DNA of 35,987 nt. Origin: Promethearchaeia archaeon (GTDB taxonomy: Archaea; Asgardarchaeota; Lokiarchaeia; Sigyniarchaeales; SOKP01). The stretch is from contig JAHQWG010000021.1 in the NCBI GenBank assembly GCA_029856045.1, positions 1 to 35,987 on the forward strand, in the 5' to 3' direction. The notes under the pieces were generated by a model. That model was not told the DNA's origin and ran no database searches. It saw only the letters and a list, made by a program, of their open reading frames with translations. Positions 16,470 to 24,105 of the stretch are shown here, piece after piece; position 1 is the first letter of the stretch; each line of letters opens with the position of its first letter. The translations under genes and the position numbers were made by a program.

Positions 16470-16934
16470 ATGGTTTTAATTCGCGAATGTGGAATTTTAT
16501 TTAGGGGTTTTACTATAGTAAATTCACAGTATCATGATTTTGGGGCGAGTATAAAGGATAAAGACTTAAGATCGGGGCTTTTAACGGCTATAATTAACTT
16601 TTCAGATGCGGCATTCTCTCATAGTATTGAATATATAGAAGGTAAGAAGAAATCATTAATATTCACTCAAGATAAAATTTTATCTACGGATGTTGAGGAT
16701 GTTTCTGAAATAATTATTTCTTATATAATAATGGATAAAGTGAAAGATTTAGATAAAAAAAAGGAAAGAATTGTTCCTGAATTAAGAAAACTATTATTGT
16801 TATTTAAGGAGAAGTATAAAAATAAAAATCTTGCACATGTATCAGAATTTCAAGAATTCAAGAAAGAGATTGATAATTTATTTGGAGAAGAAGGAAAAAC
16901 CATTGAGCAACGATTAAAAGGTTCATTTTTCTAA
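16470..16934 (+). CDS. Probable longin-like domain protein
   Basis: From ATG 16470 this is a 154-residue protein. GILFRGFTIVNSQYHDF begins like a longin strand, and LRSGLLTAIINFSDAAF followed by IEYIEGKKKSLIF reads like the longin/profilin-like helix and beta strands. The C-terminal half is mainly charged helix. Longin and roadblock domains are abundant in Asgard archaea and in eukaryotes are regulators and tethers of small GTPases. A TTG at 16458 is in frame, but GGGAG at 16460-16464 sits well before ATG 16470, so that start is chosen. The gene ends 12 nt inside the convergent deoxyhypusine synthase gene. The fold call is inference from pattern. Confidence 0.6.
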   Translation: MVLIRECGILFRGFTIVNSQYHDFGASIKDKDLRSGLLTAIINFSDAAFSHSIEYIEGKKKSLIFTQDKILSTDVEDVSEIIISYIIMDKVKDLDKKKERIVPELRKLLLLFKEKYKNKNLAHVSEFQEFKKEIDNLFGEEGKTIEQRLKGSFF

Positions 16935-17855
16935 ATTTTTTAAATATGAAAAAACTAAGGGAAGAGCAATAGTTGCATCACAAATTAAAGTTGTGTATAA
17001 TGCTTCTTTATTAACCTTTCCCCATGAAACTGCCTCACTTAATGTTGCTCCACTTAGTCCTCCTGGTTCTGGTCGATCCATTGTTATTTGAATTGCGTAA
17101 GAGGCAGAATTAGGAGAAAATTGGAGGGATTGCATAATAAAATTTTTTGGAACACCTCCACCAACAATAAAAACACCGGCTTTTTTGGCATCCCATGCTA
17201 AATCTACCATTTTTAGCATATCTTTAAAATGATTTAAATTGAGTTTTTGATTGTGAAAACCCAATTGAAGTGCTAGACCACAATCAGTAAAAGCAGGACA
17301 GAAAATTGGAATATTTTTTTCAGCGCAAATTTTTAAAATCGAATTAGGATTGTTTGGTAGTTGTTCACCTAAAAATTTTAAAAACTCACTTACCGGCATC
17401 TCATTGTTAGGGACATTTAATTTTGAAATAAAATCTTCAATTCCTTCATAAGCATTATTAGGTAAAAATACATCATATATTCGATTGATTTTTTTATCAT
17501 ATAATTCTGCATCATCAATATTTTCTAATTTAAGATCACATTGCAGATGGTGGAATCCTAGAGTCTCAGCGACATCATGAGTTATAGTTGCACCGGTTGT
17601 CACAAGTACATCGAGAAAACCCTCTTCTATAAAATCGTGAATCACTTTTCCAAGACCAACCGGGATCATTGCACCTGCAAGTCCAAAAAATTTTATACAT
17701 TCTTTATCTTCTATCATCTTCTCGTAAATTTCACACGCTAAAGCTAGTCGTTTCGCATTAAATCCCGTATTAATTAAAGACCTAATGATTTTATTTATAT
17801 TATCGTTTTTAGAAATATCTATCTGCTCTACTGGTTTAAATTTATTATCCTTCAT
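16923..17855 (-). CDS. dys: Deoxyhypusine synthase
   Basis: The 310-residue protein has the family signatures: VTTGATITHD (NAD binding), YEGIEDF, GGGVPKNF with Lys237 as the catalytic lysine that forms the enamine intermediate, and GGLSGATLSEAVSWGKV near the end. It transfers the aminobutyl group of spermidine to a lysine of aIF5A. Archaeal enzymes are usually close to this length. Some DHS-like proteins make homospermidine instead, and this cannot be excluded from sequence. It follows the agmatinase gene by 18 nt, in an operon with argS and a V4R-like gene. The stop is TGA and overlaps the convergent longin-like gene by 12 nt. Confidence 0.93.
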   Translation of the reverse strand: MKDNKFKPVEQIDISKNDNINKIIRSLINTGFNAKRLALACEIYEKMIEDKECIKFFGLAGAMIPVGLGKVIHDFIEEGFLDVLVTTGATITHDVAETLGFHHLQCDLKLENIDDAELYDKKINRIYDVFLPNNAYEGIEDFISKLNVPNNEMPVSEFLKFLGEQLPNNPNSILKICAEKNIPIFCPAFTDCGLALQLGFHNQKLNLNHFKDMLKMVDLAWDAKKAGVFIVGGGVPKNFIMQSLQFSPNSASYAIQITMDRPEPGGLSGATLSEAVSWGKVNKEALYTTLICDATIALPLVFSYLKNLEK

Positions 17856-17873
17856 TTTCTCAATGCCTTAAAT

Positions 17874-18776
17874 TTATTTTTTGATAAAACTCATAAATTC
17901 CACTATTATTTTTGCTGCACAAATCTGAGTTATTTTATTTTGCAAATCCAAGTTAGGAGATACCTCAACTAAATCAAAACCTATAATATTAAATTCTTCT
18001 GCTAATTTTCTTAAAATTTGCCATAAATCTCTATAACTTAAACCACCAGGAACGACATATCCCGTTCCAGGAGCAATTGATGGATCTAACACATCGATAT
18101 CAATAGATACATATAATTTTAAGATGCCTTGAGATTTAAAGAACTTAAAAATTTTTTCAATTGTTTCTTGAATATCAATATCGTATATTTCACAAGAATT
18201 AATATGCTCTATTTTATTCTTTTTTATATTATCGAGCTCAATATTGTCGATATCACGAGCACCAACAATTAATAAATTTTTGTTATTCATATATTCTAAA
18301 TCAAATATTCTATGAGCGACGGTTGTATGAGAATTTTTTTTTCCTTCCCAAACATAGTAGAAATCTGCATGAGCATCAAATATAAGAACGCCAAATTTCT
18401 CCCTTTCCAAAACTAAATCCCCAATGGCTTTTAATACCGGATAAGTACAAAAATGATCGCCTCCAATCATCACCATTTTAGGTGACTTGTAAGGATTATA
18501 CAATTTTCTAACAAATTCTTCAATTTTTATCAGATTTTTTTCATTATTAGATGGGTCTATTTCGACATTTCCCAAATCAGAAGCATTTAATGTAGAAATA
18601 TCAAATCCCAATTCAGTAGATCTCGCAAGGTCGTAAGTTAATTCTCGTATTTTGAAGGGCGCGGCAGCAGAATTTACATTCTTTAAAGAACTAAGAGAAT
18701 CCCATGGAATACCAAAAATTAAAAACTCAGTGCTATGGTCAAAGTTATCTTTAAAGTCGTAAAATGTTTTTACCAA
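17874..18776 (-). CDS. speB: Agmatinase (ureohydrolase family)
   Basis: The 300-residue protein has the three metal-binding blocks of the arginase/agmatinase fold: GGDH (105-108), FDAHAD (Asp134, His136, Asp138) and SIDIDVLDPS (Asp226, Asp228), which bind the two manganese ions. The length and GFDLVEVSPN at the end fit agmatinase better than arginase or formimidoylglutamase. It should convert agmatine to putrescine and urea, supplying the polyamine pathway. The gene lies 19 nt after argS and 18 nt before the DHS gene, so putrescine and later spermidine production is placed with its consumer. No arginine decarboxylase is seen in the window; it must lie elsewhere. Confidence 0.9.
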   Translation of the reverse strand: MVKTFYDFKDNFDHSTEFLIFGIPWDSLSSLKNVNSAAAPFKIRELTYDLARSTELGFDISTLNASDLGNVEIDPSNNEKNLIKIEEFVRKLYNPYKSPKMVMIGGDHFCTYPVLKAIGDLVLEREKFGVLIFDAHADFYYVWEGKKNSHTTVAHRIFDLEYMNNKNLLIVGARDIDNIELDNIKKNKIEHINSCEIYDIDIQETIEKIFKFFKSQGILKLYVSIDIDVLDPSIAPGTGYVVPGGLSYRDLWQILRKLAEEFNIIGFDLVEVSPNLDLQNKITQICAAKIIVEFMSFIKK

Positions 18777-18795
18777 ATTAGACCCCTTACATAAT

Positions 18796-20514
18796 TTACA
18801 TTTGTAGTAAAACTTCTATTCCTAATAAGTTCAAACCAATTTTAATAACTATTTGGTTACATTTGATTAATAATAACCTTGCTTTCTTAGTCTTTTCATC
18901 GCTTGAAATAACAGGACAATTATCGTAAAAGATATTGAATTTTTGTGATAAATTTAATAGATATTGACACATTAAATGTGGTTTGTAAGATTCTGCAGCC
19001 TCTTTAAGAATTTCCGGAAATTGATATAGATTAAATATTAATTCTTTTTCGGTTTTGTGTTTTAAGAGTGAAAAATCAACATCTGTATCAATCTCAACTT
19101 CTGTTTTGTTAATAATGGATTGAATTCTTGCATAAACATATTGAATGTAGGGACCTGTATCACCTTCAAATGAGATACTCTTATCAGGGAAATAGGTAAA
19201 ATCTTTTTTTGAATCATATTTCAAAATGTAGAATCTTAAAGCAGCTTGTCCTATGATCCTCGATCGCTTTTCTATTTCCTCTTCATTCAAATCATTATAT
19301 CTTTTTAATATTTCATTTTTAGCTAAGTTATATACTTCCTCAATAATTTCATCTGCATCGACAGTTTGACCTTCTCTACTTTTCATTTTACCTTCTGGTA
19401 AATATACCATACCGTAATTAAGATGAATCATTTCCTCCGAAAAGCCTAAAAGTTCTAATATTTTAAATAATTGCTTAAAATAGGTGTTCTGTTCATTTCC
19501 AACAACATAAATTGACTTGTCGTAATTGAAATCTTCTTTTTTCTTTTTAGCTAAATATATGTCTTGTGTAATATAAAGTGATGTGCCATCACTGCGAAGT
19601 AAAACTTTATCAGGAAGATTATATTTCTCTAATCTAGCAATAACTGCCTTATTTTCAACCTGTTCAAAATTTTCACCATCTATTGCAGTTTTTATTATTT
19701 CTTTTCCTTTTTTATATATATCAGATTCGAAATATTCTTTGTCAAATTTAACATCTAATTTACTAAATGATTCATTAAAACCTTGTTTTGCCCAAGTATT
19801 CATCATTTTCCAAATAGCACGTATATTTGGGTCATTATTTTCCCATTTATGAAGTAAATCCTCAGCTTCTTGATTCATGTCGGGATCATTTTGCAATTTT
19901 TCATTAAATAAAACGTAGAACTTTCCAACAAAATGATCAGCCTTAATATTCTCATCTTCTGGTTTTTTATTATTCCCCCACTTTTGGTATGCAAGCATAC
20001 TTTTGCAAATATGAATACCTCTATCATTGAATAAATTAACTTCAAAAATTTCATTACCAATAAATCTTAGAAGGTTTGAAACTGATTGACCAATAAAAAT
20101 ATTTCTAAGAATTCCAAGATGTAGGGGTTTATTTGTATTTGGGGAAGGATACTCAACAACGATTTTAAGAGGGAGCTCAATCTCCTTGGATTCAATTCGT
20201 GCGAATTCTTCCCTTTTATTAAAAATATTAGTTAATACATCTTTTGCTAAAAATGTTTTATTTATATTAAAATTCAAATATGGTCCAACAGCTTTAATTT
20301 TTAATAAAAATTCAGGCTTAATCAAATTTTTTTCTAAATCTACAGCAATTTGTTGAGGAGATTTCTTTTTCACTTTTGATAAAATAAAGACAGGAAATGA
20401 ATAATCAAAATCAATATCTTTAGGAGGAAGTTCAATTAATTTTTCCACTTCTTGTGGAGTAATTTCCTTTATAAAATCAGATAATAAAACAGCAATCTGC
20501 TTCTTATAATTCAT
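18796..20514 (-). CDS. argS: Arginyl-tRNA synthetase
   Basis: The 572-residue protein has the ArgRS layout: an N-terminal additional domain, then the catalytic core with NTNKPLHLGILRN (HIGH block at 132-135, read HLGI where HLGH is common), FNDRGIHICKSM, and KMKSREGQ (376-380) as the KMSKS equivalent. The alpha-helical anticodon-binding domain with YVYARIQSI and a C-terminal Leu/Ile-rich end follows. It charges tRNA(Arg). It is the third-from-last gene of the minus-strand operon (V4R-like, argS, agmatinase, DHS), with gaps of 24, 19 and 18 nt. The loss of His in the fourth HIGH position is seen in some ArgRSs and does not imply inactivity. Confidence 0.96.
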   Translation of the reverse strand: MNYKKQIAVLLSDFIKEITPQEVEKLIELPPKDIDFDYSFPVFILSKVKKKSPQQIAVDLEKNLIKPEFLLKIKAVGPYLNFNINKTFLAKDVLTNIFNKREEFARIESKEIELPLKIVVEYPSPNTNKPLHLGILRNIFIGQSVSNLLRFIGNEIFEVNLFNDRGIHICKSMLAYQKWGNNKKPEDENIKADHFVGKFYVLFNEKLQNDPDMNQEAEDLLHKWENNDPNIRAIWKMMNTWAKQGFNESFSKLDVKFDKEYFESDIYKKGKEIIKTAIDGENFEQVENKAVIARLEKYNLPDKVLLRSDGTSLYITQDIYLAKKKKEDFNYDKSIYVVGNEQNTYFKQLFKILELLGFSEEMIHLNYGMVYLPEGKMKSREGQTVDADEIIEEVYNLAKNEILKRYNDLNEEEIEKRSRIIGQAALRFYILKYDSKKDFTYFPDKSISFEGDTGPYIQYVYARIQSIINKTEVEIDTDVDFSLLKHKTEKELIFNLYQFPEILKEAAESYKPHLMCQYLLNLSQKFNIFYDNCPVISSDEKTKKARLLLIKCNQIVIKIGLNLLGIEVLLQM

Positions 20515-20538
20515 TCTATAAATAATTTAGTATAAAAA

Positions 20539-21078
20539 TTAATTTATACTTTGGGAATTGGTTTCCTTTAATTTCGCTTCCATTTCCTTCTCCATTTCTT
20601 TCAAATCTTTCAAAAATACTAATTCGACGTAGCAGTAATCTTCTGTGGGTTTAACACCATTCAGTTTATATTCAACTTTTATGTCTGTTAATTTTTTTAA
20701 TGATTGTTCAAAATACGCTTTAGTAAATTGACAAAGAGTGCCACCATACTCAAGATCTTCTCTTTCTGCAATAAGTTTATGAAATGGGCATCGATTTTTT
20801 ATTTTAATTACTGTTCGGTCTTCTTCGTTATTTTGATTAAGCAGTTCAGCTTCAAATAGTTGAGAAACCATACTTTGAAATAAATTAAAAGCAGCAGAAA
20901 TATTTTCAAAATTACCACCATTTTGCTTGTGCTTTTCAAGAATTCTTTTGGCGATAATTTCAGCAGATTTTTGGCCAATTCTATAAATTAGAGCGTTTAA
21001 CGTAGGTTTTCCTAAAGTGGATTGTAGTTCATTTACCAAACTTCCTAAGAATGATCCTAAAGCCAAATTTTCATCCAT
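20539..21078 (-). CDS. V4R-like domain protein, leads argS operon
   Basis: The 179-residue protein is helical at first (SFLGSLVNELQSTLGKPTL, RIGQKSAEIIAKRI), then has KNRCPFHKLI and GGTLCQFTKAYFEQSL, and ends in DYCYVELVFLK. The Cys positions and closing beta strand are like those of the protein at 14309-14818, so both probably have a V4R-like fold that binds a small ligand or metal. It starts at 21078 (MDENLALG), is the first gene of the operon with argS, agmatinase and DHS, and is followed by 24 nt to argS. It could sense a metabolite of that pathway; this is a guess from position. No DNA-binding domain is seen. Confidence 0.7.
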   Translation of the reverse strand: MDENLALGSFLGSLVNELQSTLGKPTLNALIYRIGQKSAEIIAKRILEKHKQNGGNFENISAAFNLFQSMVSQLFEAELLNQNNEEDRTVIKIKNRCPFHKLIAEREDLEYGGTLCQFTKAYFEQSLKKLTDIKVEYKLNGVKPTEDYCYVELVFLKDLKEMEKEMEAKLKETNSQSIN

Positions 21079-21165
21079 GTTTTCTTACAACCCGTAATTA
21101 TTATAATTTAAAATTTATATAAAATTTTCGTAAAAATCGTCTTTCTTAAAAGATTATTTTGTTTA

Positions 21166-21217
21166 TATAAAGAATTGATTAAGTAAATCTTTTCATTTGT
21201 TATTAAAATTAACGATT
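21166..21217 (+). repeat. Imperfect direct repeat A, copy 1
   Basis: This 52-nt stretch and 21621-21672 agree at about 45 positions by eye (near 87%), with shared core AGAATTGATT, TAAATCTTTT and TTTGTTATTA. Weaker similarity may continue for some tens of bases to the right. It lies 90-140 nt upstream of the first gene of the argS operon. Confidence 0.65.
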
Positions 21218-21409
21218 AAATATGTTAAGTTATTAATATTGAATTATTTTGATATTTAGAAGTAATCTTCTTAAAAGTGATAGTACTAATATTATTCTTG
21301 TAGTATTGAAGTTTAATGAAGAAAAAACTTCAAATATAAATTTCTGAACAATTATTTTTTCTTTTAATCTGAATAGGATATTTTTAAGAGGATATATTAA
21401 TATTTCCCA

Positions 21410-21540
21410 TTAGTACGGACAAAATTATATCTTATAGAAAAACTCATATAAGCCATAAAACCAATTAATTAAAAATATTTTTAATCTTCAGAGATTTTTT
21501 ATCTTTATTTCTCATATTTCAAGTAGTAAAAATAATTTTT
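21410..21540 (+). repeat. Imperfect repeat B, copy 1
   Basis: TTAGTACGGACAA at the left end, and GATTTTTTATC and AAGTAGTAAAAATAATTTTT at the right, match 22251-22387 (TTAGTACGAACAA, GATTTTTATC, AAGTAGGATAATAATTTTT) with similar internal spacing of about 111 and 118 nt. The middle is weakly conserved. The two copies bracket the RGG gene. Confidence 0.45.
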
Positions 21541-21620
21541 TCTTAATTATAATTAATCAAAAAGATAGATATGATTATAATTATAGAGATATTGTTTATT
21601 ATCAAGAATTAATTTCATTA

Positions 21621-21672
21621 TATAGAGAATTGATTATGTAAATCTTTTGGTTTGTTATTATAATTAGAGATT
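21621..21672 (+). repeat. Imperfect direct repeat A, copy 2
   Basis: This is the second copy of the 52-nt repeat at 21166-21217, 455 nt away in the same orientation. It lies about 155-210 nt upstream of the RGG zinc-ribbon gene. Confidence 0.65.
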
Positions 21673-21813
21673 TTATACTCCAAATATTAAGATTAGATTA
21701 TTATTTAATGTAAAATATCTTTAATAATAGTGATATTGCATACAAGGGTTCTTAAGTATGTAAATTTCATATGGAAGTAATTAAAAATTAATTAAATAAT
21801 TTAAAATATAGTT

Positions 21814-21822
21814 AAAGGAGGT
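21814..21822 (+). promoter_or_regulatory. Strong Shine-Dalgarno site of the RGG gene
   Basis: AAAGGAGGT lies six nucleotides before the ATG at 21829 and is a near-perfect complement of the 16S 3' end. Most genes in this window have weak or no such site, so translation of this small gene is expected to be strong. Confidence 0.75.
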
Positions 21823-21828
21823 CATTTT

Positions 21829-22056
21829 ATGAGTGGTAGAGGCGGTGGAGGCGGTGGAGGCGGTGGAGGCGGTGGAGGCGGTAGAGGCGGTAGAGGCGGT
21901 AGAGGCGGTAGAGGAGGAATGGGAGGTCCTTATGCTGCTGGTCCTAGTGGGGCTTGTATCTGTCCAAATTGTGGTCATACGGTTCCACATCAAGTAGGAG
22001 TTCCGTGCATGAATCAAAATTGCCCAAAGTGTGGTACTAAAATGGTAAGGGGCTAA
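21829..22056 (+). CDS. Small poly-Gly/RGG protein with C-terminal zinc ribbon
   Basis: The 75-residue protein begins MSGR, then has 14 glycines in a row (5-18), then four R-G-G units, then a short linker. The end has CICPNCGHTV and NCPKCGTKM, a clear four-Cys zinc ribbon with a PHQVGVPC block between. Zinc ribbons of this CPNCG...CPKCGT kind occur in small bacterial and archaeal proteins with Gly/Arg-rich heads. RGG stretches commonly bind RNA or drive condensates in eukaryotes, which is a hypothesis here. Start ATG follows a perfect Shine-Dalgarno site. The gene stands alone, with long non-coding repeats on both sides. GC content of the repeat is far above its surroundings. Confidence 0.85.
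   Translation: MSGRGGGGGGGGGGGGGGRGGRGGRGGRGGMGGPYAAGPSGACICPNCGHTVPHQVGVPCMNQNCPKCGTKMVRG
21841..21912 (+). repeat. Tandem 9-bp repeat (GGCGGTGGA / GGCGGTAGA), eight units
   Basis: Four exact copies of GGCGGTGGA are followed by four of GGCGGTAGA. The period is three codons, so copy-number changes keep the frame and only alter the length of the Gly and RGG blocks. The two sub-arrays differ by one base (G to A), which fits expansion in two stages. Confidence 0.92.
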
Positions 22057-22250
22057 AAAACTGATTACCATATTTAACCAATAAGAATTATAATAACCAA
22101 TTCGCCGATAAAAGAATCATTTTGTAGAGTGGAAATGAAATCTTATTAATAAATTGTAAAATTATTTTATAAAAACTAACAATATAGTTCATGAAATTAG
22201 TAAAAGAGAAAAATTTCATATAGGGGAAAAATAAAAAGTAGATAGTCCTG

Positions 22251-22387
22251 TTAGTACGAACAATTTATTCTTTAAATAATGCATTTTATAAATTTCAGGA
22301 AAAATCAGTGTAATAGAAATAAAAATTTCTAATATTTAATTGATTTTTATCGCTATTTATTAAATTTTAAGTAGGATAATAATTTTT
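22251..22387 (+). repeat. Imperfect repeat B, copy 2
   Basis: This is the second copy of the sequence pattern described at 21410-21540. It ends about 50 nt before the sulfatase start, so it may include upstream promoter sequence. Confidence 0.45.
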
Positions 22388-22404
22388 CAATAATAAAGAA
22401 TCTA

Positions 22405-22414
22405 TTTATAAATA
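22405..22414 (+). promoter_or_regulatory. TATA box of the sulfatase gene
   Basis: TTTATAAATA is centred about 26 nt before ATG 22436, the distance expected for a leaderless archaeal transcript. The ATG at 22436 is preferred over an in-frame TTG at 22427 partly for this reason. Confidence 0.5.
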
Positions 22415-22435
22415 AAATAAAGTGGTTTGATTGCA

Positions 22436-23962
22436 ATGAGTAAAAAAATGAATGTATTATTCATAATCTCTGATGCTCATCGAGTGGATCATTTGGGATG
22501 CTATGGAAATCAAATTTTAAAAACACCAAATCTTGATAAGTTTGCAAAAGAAGGTGTTAGATTTTCTAATTACTTTTGTACTGCTCCTATTTGTATGCCC
22601 AACAGAGCAACACTACATACGGGATTATATCCAAATGTGCATGGTGTAAGGAGTAATGGGATTAATCTACGGGAAGACCTTCCAAATATTGCTCAAACAT
22701 TAATGAAAAGAGGTTGGCGTACAGCGGTTATGGGAAAAACACATTTTCAATTTATGTCTCCTCCATATCGAAGGAAAACAAAATCGGCAGAATGTTGGGG
22801 TGATTGGTTAGCTGAGAAAGCTGGTGACAACCCAGTAAAAGAAAACTTTCCTCTCCCATATTATGGATTCCAAGAAGTCGAATTCGCAACGGGTAATGGG
22901 ACTATATGCGTTGGACATTATTTAGATTGGTTGGAAAAAAAGTCACCGAAACACGCTGAATTTGTAAAAAAGAAATGGAGAAGAATCGACAATTACTTCT
23001 CGTTATGGTGTGATAAGGGCTTTCCTGAAGAACTTTATAGTACAACATATATTAAAGAACGTACTATTGCCTTCCTTGAACGACATGCCCGGGGAGATTA
23101 TGGAGATAAACCCTTCTATTTGCATTGCTCTTTTTTAGATCCTCACTATCCTCTATGTCCTCCAGGAAAATATTATGATATGTACAAACCAGAAGAAATT
23201 GAGCTTCCTCCGAATTTTAAAGATGTAAAGAACTTATATGGCCATAAATTTTTGGGACCTCTTTTAAAAAATCCACCATTTTTTAGAGCGTTCTTGCGAG
23301 AAACTAATGAAGAGGAGGCACGAAAATTTATAGCCTTAACATACGGGTCTGTTGCATTAATAGATTATAGTATAGGAGAAATATTATCAACACTAAAGAA
23401 GTTAGGTTATGCAGATAATACAATAGTAATGTATAGCAGTGATCACGGTGATTTAATGGGAGATCATGGTTTATTATTTAAAGGTCCTTGCCCTTATAAT
23501 GGTGTATTACATCTTCCTCTAATATGGAAAGTGCCAGGTTTAACTAAACCGGGAGTTTCTGAATCTTTAATAAGTTCCATCGACATTCCAAAAACCATTC
23601 TAAATCTCTTAAATATTAAAGAACGCCATCACCCTCCTGATATGCAAGGTTTTAATATGACTCCGGTATTAATGGACCAAAATGAAAAAGTTAGAGACTG
23701 TGTTTTCATCGAAAATGATGAAGAAGTTGGATCTCTTGAAGCACGATTAAGACATTTAGTAACCGAAGATTATAAATTAACAATATATGAAGGTTTTGAA
23801 GATCATGGTGATTTATTTGATCGAAAGAACGATCCAGATGAATTGAATAATTTGTGGTATAAAGAGAAATTTAAAAATATTCGATTTAAACTGGTTAATA
23901 AATTATTGCAAGAGAATCTCAAAGCTCAAACTCGAGATCCTAAACGAGTCGCAGGAACATAA
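22436..23962 (+). CDS. Sulfatase, Cys-type (alkaline phosphatase superfamily)
   Basis: From ATG 22436 this is a 508-residue protein. NVLFIISDAHRVDHLGCYGN gives the first metal Asp (Asp13). ICMPNRATLHTG carries the C-x-P-x-R core, with Cys53 as the residue converted to formylglycine, and Asn instead of the usual Ser or Ala before Arg. SDHGDLMGDHGLLFKG (335-349) holds further metal Asp and His and the active-site Lys. It should hydrolyse sulfate esters, or phosphonate/phosphate monoesters in some relatives. There is no signal peptide, so it acts inside the cell. The cysteine requires a formylglycine-generating enzyme elsewhere. An MFS transporter follows at 143 nt, a natural partner for uptake of its substrate. 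Confidence 0.93.
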   Translation: MSKKMNVLFIISDAHRVDHLGCYGNQILKTPNLDKFAKEGVRFSNYFCTAPICMPNRATLHTGLYPNVHGVRSNGINLREDLPNIAQTLMKRGWRTAVMGKTHFQFMSPPYRRKTKSAECWGDWLAEKAGDNPVKENFPLPYYGFQEVEFATGNGTICVGHYLDWLEKKSPKHAEFVKKKWRRIDNYFSLWCDKGFPEELYSTTYIKERTIAFLERHARGDYGDKPFYLHCSFLDPHYPLCPPGKYYDMYKPEEIELPPNFKDVKNLYGHKFLGPLLKNPPFFRAFLRETNEEEARKFIALTYGSVALIDYSIGEILSTLKKLGYADNTIVMYSSDHGDLMGDHGLLFKGPCPYNGVLHLPLIWKVPGLTKPGVSESLISSIDIPKTILNLLNIKERHHPPDMQGFNMTPVLMDQNEKVRDCVFIENDEEVGSLEARLRHLVTEDYKLTIYEGFEDHGDLFDRKNDPDELNNLWYKEKFKNIRFKLVNKLLQENLKAQTRDPKRVAGT

Positions 23963-24105
23963 AGTTAATATATTTTTTTTTGAATATTTTTTCATTTACT
24001 CTTTTAATCATCATTTATCCAAAATATTTATGAAGATTTTATATATTTAGTAATGTAATATATATCTATTTAAAATAACAATTTTACATAAAAAGGAATT
24101 TAATC

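Larger units (their letters stand above)
21079..21828. other. 750-nt AT-rich non-coding region with repeats
   Basis: Both strands lack any credible gene. The region holds the promoters of the argS operon (leftward) and of the RGG gene (rightward), plus two imperfect repeat families listed separately. No tRNA-like or GC-rich structured RNA is visible by eye. A small untranslated RNA cannot be excluded from sequence. Confidence 0.6.
22057..22435. other. 379-nt AT-rich non-coding region
   Basis: No credible gene is seen on either strand between the RGG gene and the sulfatase. It holds copy 2 of repeat B and the likely sulfatase promoter. Confidence 0.6.

Noticed and set aside
21079-21828. tRNA or other structured RNA gene in the long non-coding region
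   Set aside because: No GC-rich stem set or T-loop like motif is visible; an RNA gene would stand out in this AT-rich DNA, though a search was not possible.
21781-22071. Minus-strand frame with Ala-Ser-Thr repeats across the RGG gene
   Set aside because: It is a shadow of the 9-bp repeat. The plus-strand frame has the zinc ribbon and a perfect Shine-Dalgarno site.
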